The notes beneath the pieces are model-generated. The model was not told where the DNA came from and made no database searches. It was given only the letters and a program-made list of their open reading frames with translations. A stretch of 64,000 nucleotides of DNA from Pseudomonas sp. Bc-h (GTDB lineage: Bacteria > Pseudomonadota > Gammaproteobacteria > Pseudomonadales > Pseudomonadaceae): NCBI RefSeq assembly GCF_002080045.1, contig NZ_MUIN01000009.1, positions 2,342-66,341 on the forward strand, read 5' to 3'. This document shows positions 26,654 through 36,422 of the stretch, piece after piece (position 1 is the stretch's first letter; each line of letters starts with the position of its first letter). Made by a program: the position numbers and the translations under genes.

Positions 26654-27442
26654 TCAGAGATACTCGACATTGCCGTCGACACTGATGGCCTGCCCGGTGA
26701 CGTTGCGCGCCGCTGGCGAGCAGAGAAACAGCGCCATGGCAGCGACGTCCTCGGCGGTGACCATGCGTTTCAGGGAAATCTTGTTCAGGTACTCCTGACG
26801 CATCTCGGATTCCGGCACATTCAGTTGCTCGGCGCGGGCACGAATCACGCCGTCCATGCGCGGCCCTTCGACGATGCCCGGCAGCAGTGCGTTGACCCGG
26901 ATGTCGCTCTCGCCCAGTTCCGACGCCAGGGACTTCATCAGGCCGACGATGGCCCATTTGGTCGCCGCGTAAGGGGTGCGCCAGGCATAGCCCAAACGCC
27001 CCGCCACCGAGGCGATGTGCAGCAGATGCGCGTTCGGCGACTCTTTGAGCAACGGAACCGCGTGATGCGCGAAGCGGTATTGCGCAGTGAGGTTGATGTC
27101 GATGGTGCGCTGCCAGTCTTCATCGGTGACGGCGTCGATTCCGGCGGTAGGCCCGGCGATGCCAGCGTTGTTGATCAACACATCGAGGCCACCGAACTGT
27201 TCGCGCTGGACCTTGAACACCGCTTCGATCTGCGCGGCATCGCCGACATCGGCGCGGGTCGCCACACTGCCCGGATAACGATCACGAAACGCCGCCAGCG
27301 CCGACTCGCTGACATCACACACATGCACCTTGGCGCCCGCTTCGATGTAGGCCGCGGCCAGCACTTCGCCGATCCCGGCGGCACCGCCGGAAATCAGCAC
27401 CCGCAGGCCGCTGTAGGGAATCAACCGATTGAGAACGCTCAT
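26654..27442 (-). CDS. Short-chain dehydrogenase/reductase, NAD-dependent
   Basis: A 262-residue classical SDR. It has the cofactor motif GGAAGIGE near residue 19, an acidic residue at the end of strand 2 (HVCDVSES) favouring NAD, NNAG near 90, and catalytic Ser with YAATK near 157. The end ISVDGNVEYL is typical of family members acting on hydroxy acids or sugars. It overlaps the gntR stop by 4 bp (ATGA), with GGAG inside gntR. In this operon it would oxidise a hydroxy acid to the beta-keto acid cut by BKACE. Confidence 0.92.
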   Translation of the reverse strand: MSVLNRLIPYSGLRVLISGGAAGIGEVLAAAYIEAGAKVHVCDVSESALAAFRDRYPGSVATRADVGDAAQIEAVFKVQREQFGGLDVLINNAGIAGPTAGIDAVTDEDWQRTIDINLTAQYRFAHHAVPLLKESPNAHLLHIASVAGRLGYAWRTPYAATKWAIVGLMKSLASELGESDIRVNALLPGIVEGPRMDGVIRARAEQLNVPESEMRQEYLNKISLKRMVTAEDVAAMALFLCSPAARNVTGQAISVDGNVEYL

Positions 27443-28161
27443 GCTTTTTTCACTCCTGAGGCAGACGACCGCGCACGGTCGTTATTGACGAGCAGGCGCG
27501 CCAGCGAATCGGCGGCCTGCATGATGTCGTCGGTGACCGCAGCCCGTGCCCCGGCACCATCGCGGGCGGCCAGCGCCTCGACGATGCGGTCGTGGGCTTC
27601 CATCGAGCGCTGCAAGTGCGCCTTGTCCGGCGCGACCAGGGCGAAACATGGCCCCATGTGCAGCCAGAAGTTCTCCACGGCGGCGATGGTCAACTCGGCC
27701 TGGGCCACGGCGTAGATGCGTCGGTGAAAGGCAAAGTTGGTCCACAGATAGCGCGACACGTCGACCTTGTCGGCGGCTTGCTGCATCTGCCGGCAGAGTT
27801 CGCTGATGTCCGCCAGATCGGCATCGGTGAGCAGCGCCACTGCCCTTTCGGCCAGCAGGCCCTCAAGGGCGACGCGGGCATCACGAATTTCGCGCAGACG
27901 TTCAGGCGTCATGATGCGAACGCGCAGCCGCGCGGTTTCAGTCACTTCGAAGGCGTTTTCTGCGCTCAGGCGATGCAGCGCTTCGCGGACCGGCATGGGG
28001 CTTGAGCCCAGCGCGTCGGCGAGGCCGCGGATAGTGAGTTTCTGACCGGGTTGAAAACGCCCGCTCATCAACGCTTCGCGGATCTGCCGGTAAACCTGGT
28101 CCTGCAACGTGTCGCGGGATACCTGGCGCATGGACGGCAAAGGAATGGGGCGATCTGTCAT
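27439..28161 (-). CDS. GntR/FadR-type transcription regulator of the BKACE operon
   Basis: The 240-residue protein has an N-terminal winged helix-turn-helix (residues 10-75, with PVREALHRL in the recognition region). A C-terminal all-helical FCD ligand domain carries the Asp and His positions typical of metal-binding FCD regulators (RDARVALEG, FHRRIYAVA). These proteins usually repress catabolic operons until an organic acid binds. The start at 28161 is preferred because the longer frame runs into the promoter. It is the first gene of the operon, so it probably controls itself; see the operator at 28201-28210. Confidence 0.92.
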   Translation of the reverse strand: MTDRPIPLPSMRQVSRDTLQDQVYRQIREALMSGRFQPGQKLTIRGLADALGSSPMPVREALHRLSAENAFEVTETARLRVRIMTPERLREIRDARVALEGLLAERAVALLTDADLADISELCRQMQQAADKVDVSRYLWTNFAFHRRIYAVAQAELTIAAVENFWLHMGPCFALVAPDKAHLQRSMEAHDRIVEALAARDGAGARAAVTDDIMQAADSLARLLVNNDRARSSASGVKKA

Positions 28162-28196
28162 GGGAGAGAAGCCTGTGTTGTCGTTCTTGTGGCTGA

Positions 28197-28225
28197 AATA
28201 TGTGATCACAAATCAAATAAGTCAA
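28197..28225 (-). promoter_or_regulatory. Sigma-70 promoter with palindromic operator for the gntR operon
   Basis: On the minus strand, TTGACT (28225-28220, 5/6 to consensus) is separated by exactly 17 bp from CATATT (28202-28197, 4/6). The -10 lies 35 bp upstream of the gntR ATG. The perfect 10-bp palindrome TGTGATCACA (28201-28210) lies at the end of the spacer and touches the -10. GntR/FadR proteins bind short palindromes in such positions, so autorepression is likely. A CRP/Vfr site would need a longer spacing between half sites. Confidence 0.65.
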
Positions 28226-28352
28226 ATAGTTTCAGCAGACGACTGTGCGACGGCGGCGCAGATTGTTTGAACCCCCACGCGCGCCAGATGCCGAATTTCA
28301 TGGGCAACGCACGCATCTCGCGACAGCGTTGAAGGATTGGAGAGGCCCGTTC

Positions 28353-29384
28353 ATGCAAGACGACGCACAAGGGATCGAATCAGTTCTGGCTGATTTAGCG
28401 CACCGACCCAACCCGCCAAGGACCGACGAAAGGTTGCGTGAGGCGATGCGCCTGTGCGTCGAACGGGGGCTGGACCGCCTGCCACTGCCCGGCAGCGGCC
28501 AGACCTTGGCGCGCTGGCAGCAACTGGCAGCGGTGGCAGGGCTCGATCTGGCGCTTCTCAAACTTTACGAAGGCCATACCGATGCGCAGGCCATCCTTGA
28601 AGAACTGGGTTGCCAACCCTTCACCGAACCTGGGATCTGGGGTGTATGGGCGGCCGAACCGCCCACGGCACGGGTGGTTGTCAGTGGTCGCAAAGGCGAT
28701 CAAGTCCGCCTCGATGGCCTCAAGGCCTGGTGCTCCGGCGCGCAACAGATCGACTACGCGCTGATCACCGCCTGGACCGAACAGGACCAGCCGCAGTTGA
28801 TTGCCGTGCGTCTGGATCAACCCGGAATCGGCATTGATGCTCAAGGCTGGCAAGCAGTGGGCATGGCCACCACTGCCAGTGTCGATGTGCATTTCGACCA
28901 AGCGGTCGGACATTGCGTGGGTGACCACGGCGCTTACCTGTCGCGGCCCGGATTCTGGCATGGCGGCGCGGGCATCGCGGCATCCTGGTACGGCGCGGCG
29001 GTTGCACTGGCGCGGGTCCTCCATCAACAACGCCAGAAAGGCCGACCCGACCCTCATGCCGACGCCCATCTGGGTGCTGTGGACGCCGCGCTGTATGGTG
29101 CCGCTGCGGCACTGCGCGCCTGCGCGGCGTGGATCGATCAACATCCGCAGGACGACGCTCGGCTGCCGGTGCAACGGGTGCGCGCTCAGGTGGAAATGGC
29201 CGTCGAACAGGTCTGTCGGCATGTGGGCCGCGCCTTGGGCGCCACGCCATTTTGTCGTGATCCGCACTTCGCTCGCCTTGCCGTGGATCTGCCGGTGTTC
29301 ATCCGCCAAAGCCATGCGGAGCGGGACCTGGAACAGTTCGGCCAGTTGCTCGCCAGCCATTCAACGCAGGAGTGGGCACTATGA
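28353..29384 (+). CDS. Acyl-CoA dehydrogenase-like protein, first gene of the PIG-L/methyltransferase trio
   Basis: The 343-residue protein (ATG 28353 with GGATTGGAGAGG upstream) has the flavin-dependent acyl-CoA dehydrogenase outline. The middle beta domain has VVVSGRKGDQVRLDGLKAWCSGAQQIDY near 115-142, and a helical C-terminal half follows. It is shorter than catabolic members (about 380), and I could not place a catalytic Glu. Its neighbours are a deacetylase and a methyltransferase with 4-bp overlaps at both junctions, so it probably acts in a biosynthetic pathway rather than in fatty acid breakdown. The substrate is unknown. Confidence 0.8.
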   Translation: MQDDAQGIESVLADLAHRPNPPRTDERLREAMRLCVERGLDRLPLPGSGQTLARWQQLAAVAGLDLALLKLYEGHTDAQAILEELGCQPFTEPGIWGVWAAEPPTARVVVSGRKGDQVRLDGLKAWCSGAQQIDYALITAWTEQDQPQLIAVRLDQPGIGIDAQGWQAVGMATTASVDVHFDQAVGHCVGDHGAYLSRPGFWHGGAGIAASWYGAAVALARVLHQQRQKGRPDPHADAHLGAVDAALYGAAAALRACAAWIDQHPQDDARLPVQRVRAQVEMAVEQVCRHVGRALGATPFCRDPHFARLAVDLPVFIRQSHAERDLEQFGQLLASHSTQEWAL

Positions 29385-30142
29385 ATGCGCAGCGACCTTT
29401 CGGTGTCAGCGGCACGCCCTTGAGTGAATGGCAGAACAGCACTGCCCTGCGCGGGGCGCTGTCGATCTCCCTTGAGGAACTGGTGCCGTTGGGGGCCAGA
29501 CTGGTGGTTCTTGCTCCGCATCCGGACGATGAAATCCTCGCTTGCGGCGGGCTGTTGGCGGGAATGTTCCCGAGACAGGAAGACGTGCAGTTGATCTCGG
29601 TAACCGATGGCGAAGGCAGTCATCCCGGATCGACACAATGGCCGCAGTCGCGCTTGCGGGCTGCGCGCCAACAGGAAAGCCAGTGCGCCATGGCCAGCCT
29701 GGGGTTCGACATCGACCGGGTGGCTTGGCAGCGTCTGGGAATTGCCGACGGGCATGTGGCTGAGCAGGCGGAATCGCTCATCGCGCTGCTCAGTGAAGAC
29801 CTGCGTTCCACCGACGTGCTGCTCACCACCTGGCGCCACGACGGCCATTGTGACCATGAAGCGGTGGGCCATTGCGCAGCGCAGGCTGCGGCCAATTCCG
29901 GAGCGACACTGGTGGAGGTACCGATCTGGGCCTGGCACTGGGCCGAACCCAACGACCCGCGGATTCCATGGGGCCAGGCGCGCAAGCTGTTGCTCACTGA
30001 TGAACAGCAGATGCGTAAGCGCCGCGCCATTCATGCTCATTTCAGCCAGTTGCAACCTGACAGCAGCACCGGCGCTGCGCCTGTGCTGGACCCCATCACG
30101 CTGGAGCGCCTGCTGCAGCCCTTCGAACTGGTGTTTCTGTGA
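29381..30142 (+). CDS. PIG-L/LmbE family deacetylase
   Basis: The 253-residue protein is a zinc-dependent N-deacetylase of the PIG-L family, with the zinc motif HPDDE at residues 47-51 and a later HDGHCDH near 152 supplying the third ligand. Members remove acetyl groups from GlcNAc-linked compounds, as in GPI anchors, mycothiol and bacillithiol synthesis. The ATG at 29381 overlaps the upstream stop (ATGA), and its own stop overlaps the next gene's GTG, so all three are made together. No signal peptide is present. A GlcNAc-type glycoside substrate is an inference. Confidence 0.92.
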   Translation: MNAQRPFGVSGTPLSEWQNSTALRGALSISLEELVPLGARLVVLAPHPDDEILACGGLLAGMFPRQEDVQLISVTDGEGSHPGSTQWPQSRLRAARQQESQCAMASLGFDIDRVAWQRLGIADGHVAEQAESLIALLSEDLRSTDVLLTTWRHDGHCDHEAVGHCAAQAAANSGATLVEVPIWAWHWAEPNDPRIPWGQARKLLLTDEQQMRKRRAIHAHFSQLQPDSSTGAAPVLDPITLERLLQPFELVFL

Positions 30143-30738
30143 GCCTGCCTGCCGATTATTTCGATGAACTGTTTGCCGACAGCGATGACCCTTGGGCCTT
30201 TCGCACACGCTGGTATGAACAGCGCAAGCGCGACCTGACCCTCGCAGCCCTGCCCCGTCAACGTTATGCCCGCGTGTTCGAACCGGGCTGCGCCAACGGC
30301 GAACTGAGCCTGCGCCTGGCGCAGCGGTGCGACGCATTGCTGTGCATGGACATGAGCGCCAGAGCCGTCGAACTGGCACGCGGCAGGCTGAGCCAATACC
30401 CCCGAGCAGAGGTCATCGAGGGTCGCTTGCCGCAAGACTGGCCGGAGGAGAAATTCGATCTGATCGTGATCAGCGAGTGGGCCTACTATCTGGAGCCTGC
30501 GTTGTTCATTGAAGTGATCGAACGGATTGCCTCCAGCCTGACGCCGGAGGGTGCGGTACTGGCCTGCCACTGGCTGCACCCTATCGAAGGCTGCCCGATG
30601 CTGGGCCGAGAGGCACATGCGCTGCTCGATGCACACCTTTCGATGCGACGCACGGTAAGGCATGAGGAAACCGATTTTCTATTGGAGATGTGGAGCAACA
30701 AGCCGGGCGGGATCGACCTGGATGAACAGGCTGATTGA
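30139..30738 (+). CDS. Class I SAM-dependent methyltransferase, NodS-like
   Basis: A 199-residue Rossmann-fold methyltransferase. Motif I is VFEPGCANGELS near residues 46-57, an acidic end to strand 2 is MDMSAR near 70, and FDLIVISEWAYYL near 108 is motif IV/post. The overall order resembles NodS, an N-methyltransferase acting on chitooligosaccharides after deacetylation. Such a role would fit the deacetylase upstream. It starts with GTG at 30139, overlapping the PIG-L stop by 4 bp (GTGA). It is the last gene of the trio. Confidence 0.9.
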   Translation: MSLPADYFDELFADSDDPWAFRTRWYEQRKRDLTLAALPRQRYARVFEPGCANGELSLRLAQRCDALLCMDMSARAVELARGRLSQYPRAEVIEGRLPQDWPEEKFDLIVISEWAYYLEPALFIEVIERIASSLTPEGAVLACHWLHPIEGCPMLGREAHALLDAHLSMRRTVRHEETDFLLEMWSNKPGGIDLDEQAD

Positions 30739-30865
30739 TACAATCTCGGGCCCGCAGCAAGTCTCGCAGGAGGGAGCTTGCGCCCTTCCACAGAGTTCAG
30801 CGTCAAACCGATGATCCCGTACCGACGCTTCATCTGCGCAACGCAATGTACTCGTAGCAGCACGG

Positions 30866-31552
30866 CTACAGGTTCTGCATCCGCTCCTGCACGAACACCC
30901 GCGCCTGGCGGGTCATCTGGTCAAGGTGGCGATCGCGCTGTTTTTCGGCGTCAGTCATGGCCCGTTTGCCGTTCTGCTTGAGCAGGTAGGCGTGGATCTG
31001 CCGCACTTCCACGGAGTTATAGATCGGCGCTACATCCAGCACCGCCAGCAAACCATCGGTCTGGTGATCGCGGGTGTTCATCAGCACTTGCGGGCCGCGC
31101 GCGCTCAGCACCTGAAAGCCCATCGCCTCGAAATACGGCACCTTGCCAACGAAGCACGCCAGTTCGGCATGGGGATAGCGCTCGGTCATCTTTTGCAGCA
31201 TCGCTCGGGCAATGCCACGTCGACGCTGACTCGCCTGTACCGCCATATACGCCACCGCGCACGCCTCGGGATCGTCCTGCACCGGCAGGTACAAGAGAAA
31301 ACCAGACACCACAGACGGGTCTTCATCGTCCAGCGCGACGATCAGCTCCACCGGAAAACCTCTGGAGCCGTTCATCGCCTGCAAGTACTGATGCACTTCA
31401 TGCCCGACCCCGTATTGATACAACGGATACAGCGGGTTGCTCGGCGCGATGCCGACCATGCTGATATCGCTCACGTAGTCGACGACCATCTGCATGATCT
31501 GACTGTCGACGGATTCCGGGGGCGTGCTTTCAAGGCGAGTGATGATAGGCAT
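30866..31552 (-). CDS. GNAT family N-acetyltransferase
   Basis: The 228-residue protein has a GNAT core in its middle. Motif A reads AVQASQRRRGIARAML near residues 124-139 (acetyl-CoA pyrophosphate loop), preceded by VSGFLLYLPVQ. A C-terminal helical extension is rich in Arg, Lys and Gln. The ATG at 31552 is taken because AGGA lies upstream and the first 22 residues of the longer frame look non-coding. It is convergent with the methyltransferase gene and divergent from a LysR gene. The acceptor molecule is unknown. Confidence 0.75.
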   Translation of the reverse strand: MPIITRLESTPPESVDSQIMQMVVDYVSDISMVGIAPSNPLYPLYQYGVGHEVHQYLQAMNGSRGFPVELIVALDDEDPSVVSGFLLYLPVQDDPEACAVAYMAVQASQRRRGIARAMLQKMTERYPHAELACFVGKVPYFEAMGFQVLSARGPQVLMNTRDHQTDGLLAVLDVAPIYNSVEVRQIHAYLLKQNGKRAMTDAEKQRDRHLDQMTRQARVFVQERMQNL

Positions 31553-31724
31553 GAAGGTCCTGACTGGGATAAAGACGGTGCGGCGATGGCGTTGCAGGAA
31601 GCTGAATGCGCGCATCATACCGCGTTTCTCGGCCAGGCCTGCCAGGCTCCACGCCAGCGCCGGTTCATTTCGAGTAAGGTAATCCCCAGCCCCACATCGC
31701 TTTCAACGGGAACCCGAGCCAACC

Positions 31725-32582
31725 ATGTTCGACTGGGACGATCTGCGTTTTTTCTCCACCTTCGTACGCGAAGGCAGCCTCGCCGCCGCGGCGCGCGCAC
31801 TGGGCGTCGAACATGCGACCGTGGCCCGACGCATCGCCTCGCTCGAAGCCTCTCTGAACCTCAAACTGGTGGATCGGCGCGGGCGCATCTACGAACTCAC
31901 CGCCGATGGCATCAGGGTCGGTGAGTTCGCCGAGCAGATGTCCAGCACCTCGTTCGCCTTGCAACGCTTCGTCGGTGGCGAGCACGATCGTATCGAAGGC
32001 GAAGTGGTGATCTCCTGCCCTCCCGCATTTCTCGCGACCTTGATCGCGCCCAACATCGGCAAGCTGCGCGAACGTTATCCGGGCCTGCACATTCGCATGG
32101 TGGGGGCCAAATCCACCGCCTCGCTGGCGCGCAAGGAAACCGACGTCGCGGTGCTCTATGCGCGGCCGGAAGAAGCCCAGGTGGTGGCCAGACATCTTGC
32201 CGATCTGCCCTTCGCTCTCTATGCCAGCGAGCGTTATCTGGCCAACCACGACAGCCAGGATTTCGTGTTCATCGGCTACGACCAGAGCATGGAGCACTCG
32301 CAGCAACAGCAATGGTTGCGGTCGCACCTGGCCGGTCGCGCATTGGTGATTTCCAGCAATGACCTGCGAGTACAGGCACAGGCTGCGGCGGGCGACGGCG
32401 GGCTGGTATTGCTGCCGGCGTTTCTCGCCCGCGAATATCGACTCAGACGTGCGCCCACTGGCGATACAGCGTTGAGCTTGCCGGTCTGGCTGGCGTATCA
32501 CGAAGACCTGCGCAGCGCCGGCAAGATCCGCGCGGTACTGGATTTCCTCATCCAATGCCTGGAGTCCCCCGACGAGCTGTGA
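31725..32582 (+). CDS. LysR-family transcription regulator, likely controls the adjacent MFS gene
   Basis: A 285-residue LysR regulator with an N-terminal helix-turn-helix (GSLAAAARALGVEHATVARRI at about 17-37) and a periplasmic-binding-like effector domain (EGEVVISCPPAFLATLIAP onward). The His in the recognition helix (VEHATV) marks a subgroup often placed beside exporters. The MFS gene starts 98 bp downstream in the same direction, so regulator and transporter may be co-transcribed, which is less usual than divergence. Confidence 0.9.
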   Translation: MFDWDDLRFFSTFVREGSLAAAARALGVEHATVARRIASLEASLNLKLVDRRGRIYELTADGIRVGEFAEQMSSTSFALQRFVGGEHDRIEGEVVISCPPAFLATLIAPNIGKLRERYPGLHIRMVGAKSTASLARKETDVAVLYARPEEAQVVARHLADLPFALYASERYLANHDSQDFVFIGYDQSMEHSQQQQWLRSHLAGRALVISSNDLRVQAQAAAGDGGLVLLPAFLAREYRLRRAPTGDTALSLPVWLAYHEDLRSAGKIRAVLDFLIQCLESPDEL

Positions 32583-32680
32583 ATTTTTTCACATGCCGTA
32601 TGCGCAGCCAGCCAATTCTCGGCCCCCTCCTCGCCCTCTATCCTCGCTGGCAATAGAGAAATCGATGAGAGGGTTCAACC

Positions 32681-33886
32681 ATGAACAACCATCCACAACC
32701 TTGCGGCACGTTGCCAATCTTCAAGGCGGCCTGGATCGTCACCGCTGTATTTATCCTGTCCAACGCGGCCACGCCGCTGTACACCCATTGGCAGCAGAAT
32801 CTGGGCTTTGCCTCGGGAACGCTGACGCTGATTTTCGGCTGCTACATCCTCGGCCTGCTGCTGACACTCGCTGTCGCCGGGCAACTGGCCGACCACTTCG
32901 GGCGCAAGGCTTTGCTGCTTCCCGGCATCGGCATCGCGATCATCTCGGCGCTGCTGTTCGAACAGGCCAACAGCGTCGCCCTGCTGATGCTCGCCCGTCT
33001 GCTCAGCGGCATCTCGGTGGGCATCGTGGTGTCCGCAGGGATGGCCAATGTGGTCGAGCATGCCAGCGAATCTCGCAAACCCTTTGCTTCGCTGATCGCT
33101 TCGGTGTCGATGGTGTTGGGCGCCGGGACCGGACCGCTGCTGGCCGGGCTCATCGCGCAATTCATGCCGGACCCGGTGTCCATGGTGTTCAACGTCGAAA
33201 TCGCCTTGCTGGTGCTGGCCTTGGTGGTGGTGCTGTGCCAGCCCAACCGCAAGCTGGGCAGCGGCCGTTTTCGTCCGCACCTGCCATCGGTTGCCAGAAA
33301 ACATCTGGGCGTCGTGGCGCAGGGTGTGTCGTTCTTCGGCCCCGGCCTTACCGCCACCTGCTTCGTGCTGGCGCTGGGTCCGAAACTGCTGGCAAATCTG
33401 CTTCAGGCCAACAGCCCGTTGATCGCCGGCGCCATGGCGTTCGTGATGTTCCTGACGGCCGTCGGCGTGCAGTTTGCGGCGAAAAAACGCGGCATGAAGC
33501 TGATCTTCGTGCTAAGCGGGCTGTCCACCATCGCTGCCATGGCCAGCCTGTGGGGCGCGCTGCAATCTGGTTGCGCTGCGTTGCTGGTGATCTCGGCGAT
33601 GCTCGCCGGTGCCGGCCAGGGCCTGGGCCAACTGGGCGGGCTGACCCTGATCGCCAACAACATCGCGCCCCAGCGTCGCGCCGAAGCCAACGCGATCTTC
33701 AACATGGGCGGCTACATTGCGGCGGGGATCATCCCGGTGGTCACCGGTTACCTGATCGACCTGTTCGGCATTCATGTGGCGATCAGCGTGCTGGCTGCGG
33801 TCATCGCGATCCTGGCGCTGCTGGCATTGTCCGTGTTGCTGCGCAACCACAGGGCGCATTCATGCGATGCGGGACAACCTGCCTGA
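32681..33886 (+). CDS. MFS transporter, drug/metabolite efflux type
   Basis: A 401-residue, 12-helix major facilitator. The A motif between helices 2 and 3 reads GQLADHFGRKALLL near residues 66-79, and the helix-5 region SVSMVLGAGTGPLLAGL resembles motif C of 12-helix antiporters. This favours export rather than uptake. GAGAGGG lies before the ATG. It follows a LysR gene, which probably senses the exported compound. The substrate cannot be inferred. Confidence 0.87.
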   Translation: MNNHPQPCGTLPIFKAAWIVTAVFILSNAATPLYTHWQQNLGFASGTLTLIFGCYILGLLLTLAVAGQLADHFGRKALLLPGIGIAIISALLFEQANSVALLMLARLLSGISVGIVVSAGMANVVEHASESRKPFASLIASVSMVLGAGTGPLLAGLIAQFMPDPVSMVFNVEIALLVLALVVVLCQPNRKLGSGRFRPHLPSVARKHLGVVAQGVSFFGPGLTATCFVLALGPKLLANLLQANSPLIAGAMAFVMFLTAVGVQFAAKKRGMKLIFVLSGLSTIAAMASLWGALQSGCAALLVISAMLAGAGQGLGQLGGLTLIANNIAPQRRAEANAIFNMGGYIAAGIIPVVTGYLIDLFGIHVAISVLAAVIAILALLALSVLLRNHRAHSCDAGQPA

Positions 33887-34103
33887 TCGAAACAGGATGA
33901 GCCTCACCTGCCGTAGCAGTCTGGCTTGCCGGCGTTGCGACTGTAAAACCGTCACCGCCAGCAAGCGCGACGGCTAGAGAGCAACCGGGGAAGCGCCCAA
34001 GCGGCCAATCGACATCACGGATCGTTTGCGCAAAGAGACCAAGAGTGCGATATTCGCAACCGCGAATTATTCTCATCAAGCCGTCTCATTAAAGCATTTA
34101 CCC

Positions 34104-34795
<692 letters not shown>

Positions 34796-34796
<1 letters not shown>

Positions 34797-36139
34797 TGCG
34801 GCGCCATCCCTTGCTGTGGAAGCTTGCGCTTCTGCAGATTTCCTTCTGCCTGCTGCTGACCTGGATCATCTGGACCTGGGGGCTTTCGGCTGAGCGCAGC
34901 ACCTACTTTCTGGATCAGGCTGATCAACTGTATCTGGCCCGCTATGCGCAGCAGGCCGAGGACGTCTGGCACAACGAAGGCAGCGTGGGCGTTGAGCGTT
35001 TTCGTCAGCAGTTGTCTCGCGACGAGAACACGTGGGTGGCGGTGATCGGGCCGCATCTCGAAAGTCTGGGCACCACGCCACTGACCGCGCTGGAAGCCAG
35101 TCATCTGACCTTCATGCGCATGCTGCACTGGCCGATGAGTCGGCGTCTGCAGGATGAGCTGCCCTTCGTCAGCATCGAGTTTCCCGATGCGCCGCAACAG
35201 GGTCGGCTGGTCATGCAACTGCCCGAGCGTCTGCTGCCCGGCGGCCTGACGCCCTGGACCCACGTGCTCAGCCACGGTGTCGTCCCGACCTTGCTGGCGG
35301 CGCTGCTGGGGCTGTTGATCTACCGCAATCTGGTGGTGCCGCTCAATCTTCTGCGCGACCGCGCCGACAGTTTGCGCGCGGACGATCTGGACAGCGAAGG
35401 GCCGGGCGTGCCGTTGATGGGCCGCCGCGATGAACTGGGGGAACTGGCCGGCGCGTTCGAACACATGGCCAATCGTCTGCGCCAGAGCCTGAACCAACAA
35501 CGCCTGTTGTTGCGCACCCTGTCCCATGAATTGCGCACGCCCCTGGCGCGCCTGCGGATCGCTCATGACAGCCAGCTACCGCCCGAACAACTGCGTGAGC
35601 GACTGGACCGGGAAATCGGCGACATGCAGCGCTTGCTCGAAGACACCCTGGACCTGGCGTGGCTCGACACCGAACGGCCGCAGTTGCCGACCGAACCGGT
35701 GCTGATGCTGTCGATCTGGGAAGCGCTGTGCGAGGACGCCTGCTTTGAAAGTGGCTGGCCTGCGCACCGTCTGATAGGCCTGGTGGACATCGACTGCCTG
35801 CTGCAGGTGCACCTGGACAGCGTCGCTCAGGCGCTGGAAAACCTGCTGCGCAACGCGATTCGCTTCTCGCCCCCGCAGGGCAAGATCACCCTCACCGGCT
35901 GGCGCGAGGATGAGCATTGGCACCTGTGTCTGCAGGACGAAGGACCGGGGGTGGCCGAACAGGATCTGGAGCGGATCTTCGTGCCCTATCAACGACTGGA
36001 CAACAGCACCGAAGGTTTCGGCCTGGGCCTGGCGATCGCCCGCCGCGCCGTGGAATTGCAAGGCGGCAGGTTATGGGCGAGCAACGGCAGCCCGGGCTTG
36101 ATCATGCACATGACGTTGCCGGCCGCCGCGGCGGGCTGA
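34796..36139 (+). CDS. pfeS: PfeS-like sensor histidine kinase
   Basis: The 447-residue kinase has two membrane segments (about 8-30 and 162-178) flanking a periplasmic sensor. HAMP follows (178-230), then HisKA with LLRTLSHELRTPLARLR (His near 244) and a HATPase domain with DEGPGV and FGLGLAIA near 405. It is the partner of PfeR and senses catecholate siderophore or its receptor in the periplasm. The start codon overlaps the regulator stop (TGATG). Confidence 0.88.
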
Positions 36140-36170
36140 TCCCGATGATCGTTCACACGATCACGGACAG

Positions 36171-36290
36171 ATGATGGTTCCCACGCTCCGCGTGGGAATC
36201 TATCCCCTGACGCTCCGCGTCATCCCCTGGCAGACGCAGAGCGTCTGGAACGGCGTTACCACGCTGAGCGTGGGAACGATCATGGACAGA
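36171..36290. repeat. Four-hairpin repeat cassette (single copy) upstream of pfeA
   Basis: Four short hairpins with 3-nt loops follow one another: TTCCCACGC/GCGTGGGAA (36178-36198), GACGC/GCGTC, CAGACGC/GCGTCTG and CCACGC/GCGTGG. The outer parts (GTTCCCACGC at the left, GCGTGGGAAC at the right) also pair, so the whole 120 bp can fold as one structure. It is related to the tandem copies at 59043-59278. Confidence 0.7.
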
Positions 36291-36354
36291 TGGTTCGCGC
36301 AGACCTGGGTGAGGCCTGACAAAGCCGCTTCAAGTGTTTAGAAAGTTAATGCGC

Positions 36355-36386
36355 TTTACTCGCAAAAAGCAGTCATTATCATTCGT
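36355..36386 (+). promoter_or_regulatory. Candidate pfeA promoter with overlapping Fur-like box
   Basis: TTTACT (36355-36360) and TATCAT (36377-36382, 5/6 to the -10 consensus) are 16 bp apart, and the ATG of pfeA is 40 bp downstream. The sequence 36368-36386, centred on CATTATCATT, matches 10 of 19 positions of the Fur consensus and covers the -10. Iron repression of pfeA is expected from the family, so the position makes sense, but the match is modest. Confidence 0.45.
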
Positions 36387-36422
36387 GATCTTCTGCGTCA
36401 TGTCGTTCCTCGGAGATCATCG

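Noticed and set aside
28201-28210. CRP/Vfr site at TGTGATCACA
   Set aside because: CRP-type sites need TGTGA and TCACA separated by 6 bp; here they abut, which fits a GntR-type operator better.
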